Origin: Litoribacillus peritrichatus
Lineage (GTDB): Bacteria > Pseudomonadota > Gammaproteobacteria > Pseudomonadales > Litoribrevibacteraceae
Assembly (NCBI RefSeq): GCF_039537985.1
Contig: NZ_BAABBN010000017.1
Span: forward strand, 248,001-312,000
Length of the DNA stretch: 64,000 bases
Reading direction: 5' to 3'
The notes under the pieces were generated by a model. It saw only the letters and a list, made by a program, of their open reading frames with translations. It had not been told where the DNA came from and made no database searches. Position numbers and translations under genes: made by a program. Below are positions 15,306-24,511 of the stretch, piece after piece. Position 1 is the stretch's first letter; each line of letters begins with the position of its first letter.

Positions 15306-18300
15306 ATGTTGGATATGGATACAAAGGACATTGCCGGGTCGGCGACCCCTCAGGATGAAGCCTTAAAAACGGGTTTAACCACCTTTCCGTTTTTAACAGA
15401 TCAGCAGGTGGAACAACGGGTGTCTGAAATTCAGGCCAAAAGTCATCAGGACTATGGTCGCGACGTGTTGCAACCGGTGGATGATCTTCATCGCAGCTCT
15501 GCGGTGGCTTTGGTTCATCAAATCGCGGATCAGCTGATCATAGATTGTGATCAGGGGCCGTTGTTTTTGGCCCGATGTGAATTCAGTTACACCGATGGCG
15601 ACGCCCAAGAGACGATGGAATTGGCGGTGGTGGCGCAGAACCGCTCGGTCAGAAACGGGGTGTGGATGCCAAGCCATCATCGTCAGGTTGAAGCCTGGTT
15701 GTCTGACATTTCTGCCATGCGCTTACCGGTGGTCACGTTCATTGATACGCCAGGGGCCAATGCCGGAGCCGATGCCAACGAGCAATTACAGGCGCACAGT
15801 ATTTCCAGTTTGATTTGTCGCTTTTGTGCCCTGGATGTGCCTACGGTGGGTGTGATTTATGGCAAAGGCTATTCAGGTGGGGCGATTCCTTTGGCGGCCA
15901 CCAATCGATTGTTGGCGGTTCGGGATGGGGTATTCAGTACGATTCAGCCCCAAGGTTTGGCCGCCATTGCCCGGCGGGAAAAGCTGAGCTGGCAACAATG
16001 CGCCCGGCTTATTGGTATCAGTGCGGTTGAGTTGCAGCAAGATGGCACCATTGACGGGGTGATTGATTTCAGCCCGCTGGATGGACACGGACACCCCGGC
16101 GATGAACAGCATCATCGATTTAAACTGGCACTGGGTCGGGCGTTCTCTTTATTGAAGGAGCAGGTGCAGGAGGGTGAAAATATTCGTGCGTTGAGAGCCG
16201 AGACTCTGCGCGATCGTTTGACATTTTCCGATGGCCTGGAGACGCAGGCACACAGTATCAACCGGGCACTGGAATCGGCCATGGGATTTCATTCGGCAAA
16301 ACATAAGTTTCTGCTGAAAGAAGAGCGTGATATGGATTTATCACCCGATTATGGTTTGCAGCAATGGCTGAAAAGCAGTCATCCGGTTCGGTATGAAAAG
16401 CGCATCCAGCGATTGTGGCTGATGATGCAGGCGGAACTTCAGCATCAAAGGTGTGAAGCAGCGGATGAGGATGAACCGGCGCTAATGAACGGTCGGATTG
16501 GTCAGTTACCGACGCATAACCCGTTTGCATTGTACGAGTCGCTGGCGCTGGAATTGGCGTTGTATCTTTATCATCAGTGGCAGTCGGATTTGGCCGGTTA
16601 TGTGGCTTCGTTGAAGACCTACTGGCTCACACCGGGCAATCACCGCCCGGATATTTTTGGTTCATCGTCCACTTCTGGAGATCCGCTGAAAACCCAATAC
16701 GACATCAAAGATCTGGTGATGATGCCGGAGCTGAGAGATCTGTTGCAGCATCATTTAGAGCAATTGGTGCTAATGGACTGCTGTTATGAAGTCGTTCTGG
16801 ACGACATTTGTGCGGTGGCCTGGGAGTATTCGTTGCATCAGGTGTTGTCGGTGGATGCCGTGAACCGGTTATTGAAACAGGCGGTGGATCGGGCCGTCGG
16901 TCTCGGGGTGGATCGTGAGCGCTCGCAACGCTTTTTGCATTGGCTGAACTATTTACAGGAACAAAAAGTGGTGTTGCCGGAAATCACCCGTATTAATGAA
17001 TGGAAGCAACGTCAGCATCCGCGTACCGAGCAAAGTTTGCTGGTGGTGGCCGGGTATTTTGTCAGCACTTTGTTGGTACGCCTGTATCAGTTACAGATTC
17101 GGGGCATTCCTTTTGATGGCGCCTTTCAACCGACGGTCATTGGTCGTCAGAAAAACTTTTGGCATCGGGTGTCACAGGCATCACGCAACATTCGGGTTCA
17201 GCAGGTACTGAACGAAACCAAAAAGCAGCGGTTGGTGACGTCTGAACAATGGACTGCTTTGTTATTCAGTCATTGGCAATCGTTTGATCAGCAATTAACC
17301 TCTTCCAATGGTAAGCAGTTTCCTGGTTTCTCCGGCCGCATCGAGCAGGCTGTGGCGGAAGCAATATCTCCCTGTGGGTTGATTACGGGGGTGGGCACGT
17401 TGTCCGAGCGCATTTTACCGGCTTTGAACACTGAGGCAGAACCCGAGCGGGACGCTGTTCAGACGGCTGAACCGGTTCGGGTGGCCGCTTTCATCAGTAA
17501 TGTCGCTTTTCAGGCCGGTGCCTTTGATATGGCGGCGGCGGAAAAGCTGTGTCGTTTATTAAAACGAGCCGAACAACATAACTTGCCCGTGATTGGTTTG
17601 GTGTCCTCCGGCGGAATGCAGACCAAAGAAGGGGGGTCAGCCTTGTTCTCGATGGCGGTAGTGAACGAAGCCATCAGTCAGTTTGTGGATGCCGGAGGTC
17701 AATTGCTGATGATTGGTTTCGGCGATTGCACCGGCGGCGCTCAAGCCAGTTTGATGACCCACCCGGATGTGGACAACTATTATTTATCGGGGACTAATCT
17801 GCCATTTGCTGGCCAAGTGGTGGTGCCTGAACATTTGCCGTTGCAGGTCAGTTTATCGAACTACTTAAAGCCTGCCTCTGGCTTGTCTGGTTCAACCAAA
17901 CTACAGGCCATGTCGGGCTTGATTCGCCATCCCTTTATTCCAGGACTGGATACCCGACTACGGGCGGTTGATCCGGGCCTGCCGATGGCGACGGAATCCT
18001 TGAAAGAGGTATTGGCTGACTGGTTAATGCAACGTCGAGAATCTTCGGTGGACAGTGATCAAGGCGATGTGCAGGAAAAAATCTATCGCCCGATCGAACA
18101 AGTGTTGATTCACTCCCGTGGCTGCACAGCGGAGCGTTTAATTCAGGCGGTGCACAAGGCCGGTAAAACAGCGGTATTGGTGCAGTCAGACCCTGACATG
18201 CATTCTCGTATAACGGAAGCCCTGCATCCTGGTGACCGTTTGGTGTGCCTGGGTGGGCAGACGGCAGAAGAAAGTTATTTGAATGCAGGCTCGGTGTTAC

Positions 18301-19799
18301 GGGTTGCTGAACTGGAAGGCGTCGATGCGTTGCATCCGGGCATTGGCTTTTTGTCTGAAAATGCTGATTTTGCTGCTCAATGCCTGACGCGCGGCATTAA
18401 TTTCATCGGGCCGGATCATAACAGTATCGCACTCATGGGCGATAAAGCTCAGGCCATTGCTACGGCCAGAGCTGCCGAAGTGCCCGTTGTGCCGGGCAGC
18501 CATGGTGTGGTTTCCGGTATTCATCAGGCCAAAGCCATTGTTGATGAGATAGGTTTACCGGTGCTCATTAAGGCCAGCCACGGCGGTGGCGGCAAAGGGA
18601 TTGGTATCGTCACCGAGATGCAACAACTGGAAGAAACCTTCCTGCGGGTGGGTCAGGAAGCCAACAGTGCCTTTGGCAGTGCTGATTTATACATTGAACG
18701 ACTGGTAGAGCAGGTTCGGCATATTGAAGTGCAAGTATTGCGGGACCGATATGGACATTTCCGTATGGCCGGTATTCGTGATTGTTCATTGCAGCGTAAT
18801 CGTCAGAAGATCATTGAAGAGTCGGGTGAGTATGTATTGACCGACGATCAGATTGATTTATTAGCGCAGTGGTCGGAGCGGTTGTCGGAGCAGATCCATT
18901 ATGTCGGAGCGGGTACGGTTGAGTTTTTATACGATTTGAGCCGGGATTGTTTCTATTTCATGGAAATGAATACCCGCTTGCAAGTGGAACATCTGGTGAC
19001 GGAAATGACGTCGGGGCTGGATTTGGTTGAACAGCAACTGCGCATTGCCGAAGGTTTGAGTATTGATCATTTGCCTGCTTGGGTGGCGCATACCGGACAC
19101 GCCATTGAGGTTCGTATCAATGCCGAAACCGTCTCGTTGGACCGAAACAGCGGCGACTTAAATGTCCTGCCGGCCACGGGCGTATTTGAACGGGTGGTGA
19201 TTCCGGAAGAGCCGTGGGCAAAAGTCCTTACGCTGGCCAAAGAAGGGTGTGAGGTGACGCCGTTTTACGACAGTTTGGTGGCTCAGGTGGTGGTGCACGG
19301 TGATAGCCGGGCGCAAGCCATTGAACGGATGACTCAGTTTTTGAAAGGCCTCACTTTAGACGGAGTGAACACCAATCAGGCATTACTTCAGGCGCTGCTG
19401 GCGGATGGGGGTTTTGAGCAAGGTAATGTGAATACCTTGTACGTTGATCAGTGGGCCAAACGCAGCCGTCAGGACTTGGCCCCTCAGCATTCGAAACATG
19501 CGACGCCTGCGTTTGTCGAGCCCGACGGTCAGGAGCTGTTGTTACGTATTCCGTCGACGGGCGTGATTTATTTTTCACCCTCGCCGGACAGCCGACCTTT
19601 TGTTCAGCAAGGAGACGTTATTACTCCAAACCAGACCTTGCTGCTGTTGGAGGTCATGAAAATGTTTATGCCCATTAAACTGGAGCATTTCTTTAAGAAT
19701 CACAGAATGGAAGCCGAGTATGAAGTCGTTCATTGTCGAAATCTGGACGGTCAATATGTGCAAGAAGGAGAAACCGTGCTGACCTTAAAAGCCGTGTAA
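15306..19799 (+). CDS. single-chain acyl-CoA (acetyl-CoA) carboxylase: CT-alpha, CT-beta, biotin carboxylase, biotinyl domain
   Basis: 1,497 residues. Region 60-340 resembles the AccA carboxyltransferase half: DTPGANAGADANEQ at 147 and GKGYSGGAIPLA at 186. Region 345-700 is a helical segment I do not recognise. Region 700-915 resembles AccD: RVAAFISNVAFQAGAFDMAAAEK at 725, SSGGMQTKEGG at 767, GFGDCTGGAQAS near 804; no Cys4 zinc ribbon is visible. Region 926-1385 is biotin carboxylase with ATP-grasp loop HGGGGKGIG (1092) and EMNTRLQVEH (1220). The end is a biotinyl domain with EVMKMF, Lys1452 being the biotin site. It should make malonyl-CoA from acetyl-CoA, bicarbonate and ATP. The domain order differs from eukaryotic ACC (BC, BCCP, CT). 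Propionyl-CoA or longer substrates cannot be excluded. Confidence 0.88.
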   Translation: MLDMDTKDIAGSATPQDEALKTGLTTFPFLTDQQVEQRVSEIQAKSHQDYGRDVLQPVDDLHRSSAVALVHQIADQLIIDCDQGPLFLARCEFSYTDGDAQETMELAVVAQNRSVRNGVWMPSHHRQVEAWLSDISAMRLPVVTFIDTPGANAGADANEQLQAHSISSLICRFCALDVPTVGVIYGKGYSGGAIPLAATNRLLAVRDGVFSTIQPQGLAAIARREKLSWQQCARLIGISAVELQQDGTIDGVIDFSPLDGHGHPGDEQHHRFKLALGRAFSLLKEQVQEGENIRALRAETLRDRLTFSDGLETQAHSINRALESAMGFHSAKHKFLLKEERDMDLSPDYGLQQWLKSSHPVRYEKRIQRLWLMMQAELQHQRCEAADEDEPALMNGRIGQLPTHNPFALYESLALELALYLYHQWQSDLAGYVASLKTYWLTPGNHRPDIFGSSSTSGDPLKTQYDIKDLVMMPELRDLLQHHLEQLVLMDCCYEVVLDDICAVAWEYSLHQVLSVDAVNRLLKQAVDRAVGLGVDRERSQRFLHWLNYLQEQKVVLPEITRINEWKQRQHPRTEQSLLVVAGYFVSTLLVRLYQLQIRGIPFDGAFQPTVIGRQKNFWHRVSQASRNIRVQQVLNETKKQRLVTSEQWTALLFSHWQSFDQQLTSSNGKQFPGFSGRIEQAVAEAISPCGLITGVGTLSERILPALNTEAEPERDAVQTAEPVRVAAFISNVAFQAGAFDMAAAEKLCRLLKRAEQHNLPVIGLVSSGGMQTKEGGSALFSMAVVNEAISQFVDAGGQLLMIGFGDCTGGAQASLMTHPDVDNYYLSGTNLPFAGQVVVPEHLPLQVSLSNYLKPASGLSGSTKLQAMSGLIRHPFIPGLDTRLRAVDPGLPMATESLKEVLADWLMQRRESSVDSDQGDVQEKIYRPIEQVLIHSRGCTAERLIQAVHKAGKTAVLVQSDPDMHSRITEALHPGDRLVCLGGQTAEESYLNAGSVLRVAELEGVDALHPGIGFLSENADFAAQCLTRGINFIGPDHNSIALMGDKAQAIATARAAEVPVVPGSHGVVSGIHQAKAIVDEIGLPVLIKASHGGGGKGIGIVTEMQQLEETFLRVGQEANSAFGSADLYIERLVEQVRHIEVQVLRDRYGHFRMAGIRDCSLQRNRQKIIEESGEYVLTDDQIDLLAQWSERLSEQIHYVGAGTVEFLYDLSRDCFYFMEMNTRLQVEHLVTEMTSGLDLVEQQLRIAEGLSIDHLPAWVAHTGHAIEVRINAETVSLDRNSGDLNVLPATGVFERVVIPEEPWAKVLTLAKEGCEVTPFYDSLVAQVVVHGDSRAQAIERMTQFLKGLTLDGVNTNQALLQALLADGGFEQGNVNTLYVDQWAKRSRQDLAPQHSKHATPAFVEPDGQELLLRIPSTGVIYFSPSPDSRPFVQQGDVITPNQTLLLLEVMKMFMPIKLEHFFKNHRMEAEYEVVHCRNLDGQYVQEGETVLTLKAV

Positions 19800-19832
19800 A
19801 ACATAATTTAAATCGTAATCTAAAACGTAATG

Positions 19833-19860
19833 TTCGCCTCTGGTGGTTACAGGCGGCGAA
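19833..19860 (+). promoter_or_regulatory. hairpin between the carboxylase and ACP genes
   Basis: TTCGCC at 19833 pairs with GGCGAA at 19855-19860, with an alternative CGCCT/AGGCG register. No T-run follows. In this 105-base gap it could be a processing or stability element allowing ACP to be made in excess of the carboxylase. Confidence 0.3.
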
Positions 19861-19904
19861 TCCACATGAAACATCCAATCATTGATAGAAAATCAGGAAT
19901 TATT

Positions 19905-20147
19905 ATGAGTGAACTAAACGCAAAAATTAAAGACATCATCGTTGAGCAACTGAGCGTTGAGGCGTCGTTGGTAACGGATCAGGCTTCTTTTACCGAAGAC
20001 TTAGGTGCAGACTCGCTGGATACGGTGGAGTTGGTGATGGCGTTGGAAGAAGCGTTTGAAATAGAAATCCCGGACGATGCGGCACAAAATGTAAAAACGG
20101 TGGCTGACGTGGTGGCGCTGATTTCTGCGGAAACGGCTGCGGCTTAA
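19905..20147 (+). CDS. acyl carrier protein
   Basis: 80 residues from ATG 19905, chosen because AGGAA lies just upstream and the protein then has the standard ACP length; the open frame extends 75 bases further but is not ACP-like. The phosphopantetheine site is Ser37 in LGADSLDTVELVMALEEAF, followed by the acidic helix IEIPDDAAQNVKTVADV. It carries growing acyl chains as thioesters for the enzymes encoded upstream. It is last in the cassette, 105 bases after the carboxylase. Whether it is the only ACP of the genome or a dedicated one cannot be told here. No PPTase gene is in the window. Confidence 0.95.
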   Translation: MSELNAKIKDIIVEQLSVEASLVTDQASFTEDLGADSLDTVELVMALEEAFEIEIPDDAAQNVKTVADVVALISAETAAA

Positions 20148-20159
20148 CACGCAGCGATT

Positions 20160-20183
20160 GCAGGCGTCAGCGCTGACGCCTGC
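20160..20183. terminator. 24-base perfect palindrome between convergent genes
   Basis: Two 12-base arms (GCAGGCGTCAGC and its complement) meet with no spacer, giving a 10-bp GC-rich stem with a GCGC loop on either strand. It lies 13 bases after the ACP stop and 8 bases before the AraC stop at 20191. No good T-run, so it is a probable bidirectional terminator or 3' stabiliser. Confidence 0.6.
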
Positions 20184-20190
20184 TATGGAT

Positions 20191-21222
20191 TTAGGGCTCG
20201 TTGCTTTCTTCCTGAGATTTCAAACGGAAGTGCTTCGGGCTTTTTCCGGTCCAGCGTTTAAAGGCCCGGCTGAACGCGCTGAGTTCTGAGAAGCCAAGAA
20301 TGAACGCGATTTCACTTAATGAATGCTGATGGTCTTTGATCATTTCCAGTGCTTTTTGTTGGCGAATATCTTCGACCAACTCCTGAAATATCAGGTCTTC
20401 TTTTTTTAGCTTTCGGTATAAGGTTTGTCGGCTCATGTGCAACCGTTGAGCGACGTGGTCAATGTCTGCATGGCCGTGAGGCAGTAGTTCTAAAACGATG
20501 TCTTTGACTTTATCGCCAATTTTTCGCTTGAATAAACGGTTATTGATGGCTTCGGCGTACCGTTGAAGTGCCGACTTCACATAGGGATTGCGCTGCTTTG
20601 GGCTGAAGTGCAAAAATTTACTGGAAAAGACAATGGTGCTGACCGGGCAATCGAACTCCACCGGGCAACCAAACACTTGTTCGTATTCTTCCGCATAAGG
20701 TGGCGCGGAATGGGCAACACAAATTTTCTCCATCCGGATTTCATCATTCACGTATTGCCGAGAGCGTTGCACGGCCAGCGCCAGAGTGCGCTCTATGTCC
20801 TGAATGCAATAAAACTCGGGTTTGTAATGATGAAACTCGATGACCGAAGTGGCCCCTTGCTTGTCGAACACCAGATCAATGCCGTTATTCACCAAGCTGT
20901 ACAGTCGGGCGTATTGTTCGATGCCTTGCTCCAGAGTGTCGCTGTGCACCAGCACATTGGTCACCAGACCCATTAATTCAGCACTGGATTGCTGACCCAC
21001 GTGCAAACCAATGGCGGGGTCCTGACTGACTTCTTTGGCTTTGTGCCAAAGTTGGTGATAACTCTCGATGGGCAGCCGGCCTTCCTGATCATCGATTAAT
21101 GCTTCCGGTATTTGCAGTTCGGCCAACAGCTTGGATTGGCCTTGCGGGGTCAGGTAATTATTTGTGGTGAGGTAATGCAGCACCGAGCGTGCTGATGAAG
21201 TGCTTACCGTGGTTTCTTTCAT
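20191..21222 (-). CDS. AraC-family regulator adjoining the fatty-acid cassette
   Basis: 343 residues. The N-terminal region has the OruR/VirS-type effector domain (DPAIGLHVGQQSSAELMGLVTNVL); the C-terminal 100 residues are the AraC double helix-turn-helix (VAQRLHMSRQTLYRKLKKE, then IAFILGFSELSAFSRAFKRWTGKSPKHFR). It resembles the AraC at 5004 in layout but is not a close copy. It faces the ACP gene tail to tail with 43 bases between stops, so it may regulate the cassette or the adjacent kinase region. Members of this branch often control lipid or aromatic metabolism genes; its effector is unknown. Confidence 0.9.
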   Translation of the reverse strand: MKETTVSTSSARSVLHYLTTNNYLTPQGQSKLLAELQIPEALIDDQEGRLPIESYHQLWHKAKEVSQDPAIGLHVGQQSSAELMGLVTNVLVHSDTLEQGIEQYARLYSLVNNGIDLVFDKQGATSVIEFHHYKPEFYCIQDIERTLALAVQRSRQYVNDEIRMEKICVAHSAPPYAEEYEQVFGCPVEFDCPVSTIVFSSKFLHFSPKQRNPYVKSALQRYAEAINNRLFKRKIGDKVKDIVLELLPHGHADIDHVAQRLHMSRQTLYRKLKKEDLIFQELVEDIRQQKALEMIKDHQHSLSEIAFILGFSELSAFSRAFKRWTGKSPKHFRLKSQEESNEP

Positions 21223-21277
21223 GATTGGCCATGTATCTCAACTCGTTGCGTTAGTGTATCTCGGTATGATGACAATT

Positions 21278-24200
21278 TCAGTTTTTTTCCTGCGTTGTGT
21301 TAATGACTAACCATTTACTCAGTTTCTCTTCGACCGAAGCGGGATCAATCGGTTTACTGAGGTAATCGTCCATGCCGGCTTTGATGCAACTTTCCATGTC
21401 GCCCTTCATGGCGTTGGCGGTCATGGCGATGATGGGAATGTCATGGTTGGGGATGTCGGTGGTTTTGTCGCGAATGGCTCGGGTGGCCTCGTAACCATCC
21501 ATGATGGGCATTTGGCAATCCATGAAAATTAACTCGTACTGCCCGTCTTCTGGTGCTTGTTGCAACATTCTGATGGCCTCTTCACCGTTGCCAGCGATGT
21601 CGGTGTGATAGCCGATGCTGTGTAAGATGCCGGCAGCCACTTGCTGGTTAATGGCGTTGTCTTCTACCAATAAAATTCTGGCGTTCGGTTTCAGCGGTTT
21701 ACGTTTCAGACTGCGAAGGTTGTGGTGGGTAATCAGCGGTTCAGCGGCGTGCAGCGCTTCCCCGTTATCTATGACCAGTCGCAGGGCATCGTACAGATCC
21801 GAGGTGGACGCAGGTTTAGGGAAGTAAGCCGCGAAGCCTAATTCAGCAAAGTAGTTGGCGTCTCCCCGCTCTCCGATGGAGGTCATCATAATCAGGTGTA
21901 AGTCATTGTAGCGGGGGTTCTGGCGGATCGCCTGGCCTAACTCTGCGCCGTTCATAAACGGCATTTGCATGTCCAGAATGGCAACCTGGAAAGCATTGTC
22001 CTGCGAGTTATCAAGTACTTCCAGCGCTTTGTGGCCGCCGTCGGTCTCTGCCACCTGTGCGCCCCAGTGCTCAAGCTGACCCCGAAGTACTTCGCGGTTG
22101 GTGGCGTTATCGTCGACAATCAGCACTGAAACGCCGGATAAGTTGACGTCCGGCAAGTTGGTGATGGGTTGTTCGCTGCTTTGCAGCATGACCGAGAAGT
22201 TGAACTGGCTGCCTTTGTTGTGTTCGCTGCGCAGGGAAATTCCGCCCCCCATCAGTTCACACAGCTGCTTTGAAATGGCCAGGCCGAGGCCGGTACCGCC
22301 GTATTTACGGGTGCTGGATGAATCAACCTGTGAAAATGACTGAAACAGTTGTTCTTGTTTCAGTTTTGGAATGCCGACCCCGGTATCGGATACGGTGCCG
22401 TAAAGGATCAGCCCAAAGCGGCCGGCTTGTTCCAGACGCAGGCGCACAACCACTTCGCCAATGTCAGTGAACTTAATGGCATTGGAAGCCAGATTGGTCA
22501 GTATTTGTCGGATGCGACCGGGATCTCCCTTCACCATTTGGTGGGGCACCTGGTTAATGTCCAAAATTAATTCGAGGCCTTTGTTCTGAGCCAAATGAGC
22601 AATGCTGCCTGCAAAATCATTCAACTGACTGCGCAGATCAAAGTCGATCATTTCGATGTCGAGTTTGCCTGCTTCAATTTTCGAAAAGTCCAGAATGTCA
22701 TTGATGACCGACAGCAATGATTCTGCACTGGAGCGTGCCATATTGGCGTAGTGCAGTTGCTGTTTGTCGAGATCGGTATGACGGATCAGGGTGATCATGC
22801 CTAACACGCCGTTGATCGGTGTTCGGATTTCGTGGCTCATGTTGGCCAGGAACTGGGATTTGGTCTCTGCCGCTTGTTCCGCCAGGCCGATTTGTTTTTC
22901 CAGTTCAGCGTGGGAGATGATCAGTTGGCGGGTGCTGTTATTAAACTGGTTGGCCAGTTCCTCAAGTTCACCACCGTGGATGTTTTTGATGGCCGCTTCT
23001 TCCGGGTTGGATAAGGTGTTGGTATCCAGGTTTTTAATTTGCCGGGTCATGCTCAGGAGCGGGGTAATCAGCATTCGACGCATGATAAACAGGCCGCACA
23101 GCAGGCTGACCGCCAATACAATGAAGGAGGTGCTTAACACCGACTGGACGATCATTTCGCTGGTGGCGAAGGCCCGTGTGACTGGAGTGACAGTCACGAC
23201 TTTCCAGTAGGTTCCCGGAACGTGAAAAATGTTTGCGATGACGGCTTCGCCCAGAATGGGGTCGTTGTCTATGCTGATTTGTGACAGGTATGCATTGCCG
23301 GCGGTTTTATTGGCCAATGGGTCTTCGATCATTTGCATGATGATCGTAGCTTCGTCTTCTTCCAGCTGGTAGCTGTTGGCGGCCAGCTTTCTGGATAAAT
23401 TCAGAGCATGGGCATGCAGTTTGTCTGTGTAGTCTAAGCCTTGCAGTGCGTGAGCGATTGAGGAGAAGAAAGGAGAGTCTTGAGCCAGATCTGCGACGTT
23501 TAAGTACGTTTCTGTGTCATGACCTTGTTCATCAACACTGTAGCGTTTGGATAGTTTGGCATTCGGATAGGAGAGGAAGGTGCCATTTCGGTCCAGGGCA
23601 AAGGTGTAACCGCCAAATTTTTTGGACTCGGTGGCCAGGAACTCGGTTAGCCCTTCCAGTTTTAAATCAATGGTGGTGACGCCATAAAAGCTGCCGTCGC
23701 GAAACATAGGTGCGGTGGCGGTGACCATGGACTGGTAGGAGTATGGGTCCATGTACGAGCGGGACCAGTACACCGACCCCTGAGCTAATAGCTTGGCGGG
23801 CACATACCATTCTTCATTGTGATAGCCACTCCCTTCCGGCTGATTGTAATCGTCGTAATATTTGAGGGTGTTGTTGGGTTCCCGTCCCCAGAAGAAGCTG
23901 CGCCTTTCTTTGGTGGCGTCGTATCGGTAAGGTTCCGGCCAGATGCCGCCTCCGGCGATGAAGTGTTCGTTGCCTTCATAATCCACAATGCTTTTGATGA
24001 CCTGTCGGTGGAGGGCGTCGTCGGTGGGTAACACTTCTCCGGCATTGGCCATGGCCGTGACCAATGACTCGGTTAAGGCTATGCGGTTACCCAGTTGGGC
24101 GATGATGGACTCGCCGGTTTGCTTCACTTGTTTGTTGGACAGCTCCAGAATCAGTGGTTTGCCTTTGAATTCAAGCAAGCTCAGGAACGTGGCGATGAAT

Positions 24201-24289
24201 ACCAGCATGATGACCAAAAAGGTCAGGGGGATTTTGATGGCCAGTGAACTCATAAGCGGGATGTTCTGGCTCGTTCGTGGTTCTGTCAT
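21278..24289 (-). CDS. hybrid sensor histidine kinase with two receiver domains
   Basis: 1,003 residues. A membrane segment (about 18-40) is followed by a periplasmic Cache-type sensor (about 45-375; WPEPYRYDATKERRSFFWGR, YWSRSYMDPYSYQSMVTATAP, GVTTIDLKLEGL), a second membrane segment, a HAMP linker, HisKA with His486 in NMSHEIRTP, HATPase_c (NLASNAIKFTD, DTGVGIP, GGTGLGLAISKQL), then receivers with phospho-acceptors Asp773 (LDMQMP) and Asp924 (MDCQMP). No Hpt domain is present, so a separate phosphotransfer protein is expected. The Cache fold suggests a small metabolite ligand. It starts at ATG 24289; a weak AGGA lies upstream. It is divergent from nothing and probably monocistronic, ending 55 bases before the AraC start. 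Confidence 0.92.
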   Translation of the reverse strand: MTEPRTSQNIPLMSSLAIKIPLTFLVIMLVFIATFLSLLEFKGKPLILELSNKQVKQTGESIIAQLGNRIALTESLVTAMANAGEVLPTDDALHRQVIKSIVDYEGNEHFIAGGGIWPEPYRYDATKERRSFFWGREPNNTLKYYDDYNQPEGSGYHNEEWYVPAKLLAQGSVYWSRSYMDPYSYQSMVTATAPMFRDGSFYGVTTIDLKLEGLTEFLATESKKFGGYTFALDRNGTFLSYPNAKLSKRYSVDEQGHDTETYLNVADLAQDSPFFSSIAHALQGLDYTDKLHAHALNLSRKLAANSYQLEEDEATIIMQMIEDPLANKTAGNAYLSQISIDNDPILGEAVIANIFHVPGTYWKVVTVTPVTRAFATSEMIVQSVLSTSFIVLAVSLLCGLFIMRRMLITPLLSMTRQIKNLDTNTLSNPEEAAIKNIHGGELEELANQFNNSTRQLIISHAELEKQIGLAEQAAETKSQFLANMSHEIRTPINGVLGMITLIRHTDLDKQQLHYANMARSSAESLLSVINDILDFSKIEAGKLDIEMIDFDLRSQLNDFAGSIAHLAQNKGLELILDINQVPHQMVKGDPGRIRQILTNLASNAIKFTDIGEVVVRLRLEQAGRFGLILYGTVSDTGVGIPKLKQEQLFQSFSQVDSSSTRKYGGTGLGLAISKQLCELMGGGISLRSEHNKGSQFNFSVMLQSSEQPITNLPDVNLSGVSVLIVDDNATNREVLRGQLEHWGAQVAETDGGHKALEVLDNSQDNAFQVAILDMQMPFMNGAELGQAIRQNPRYNDLHLIMMTSIGERGDANYFAELGFAAYFPKPASTSDLYDALRLVIDNGEALHAAEPLITHHNLRSLKRKPLKPNARILLVEDNAINQQVAAGILHSIGYHTDIAGNGEEAIRMLQQAPEDGQYELIFMDCQMPIMDGYEATRAIRDKTTDIPNHDIPIIAMTANAMKGDMESCIKAGMDDYLSKPIDPASVEEKLSKWLVINTTQEKN

Positions 24290-24450
24290 GAGTTACTTTG
24301 GTTCCTATCCTTGGCAAAAGAGCTCAGTTTATATCATCAACGATAAGGCAAATCGGGCGCCAGAAAATTTACCGAATAGACCCTTAAAATGTAGAACAAA
24401 ACAGAAAATAGGCAATAGGAAGAAAGTAGAAGAGTGTGCATTTGGCGCTT

Positions 24451-24498
24451 AAAACACTTCATCCTGGTCGTTGTGACAAGGCACCGGGATGAAGTGTT
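24451..24498 (-). terminator. rho-independent terminator of the TetR gene
   Basis: A 16-bp stem with one wobble pair (arms 24453-24468 and 24483-24498; 14-base loop) is followed on the minus strand by TTTT. It lies 14 bases beyond the TetR stop codon and insulates the downstream kinase gene. Confidence 0.85.
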
Positions 24499-24511
24499 CG
24501 GCCGGGAGGGG

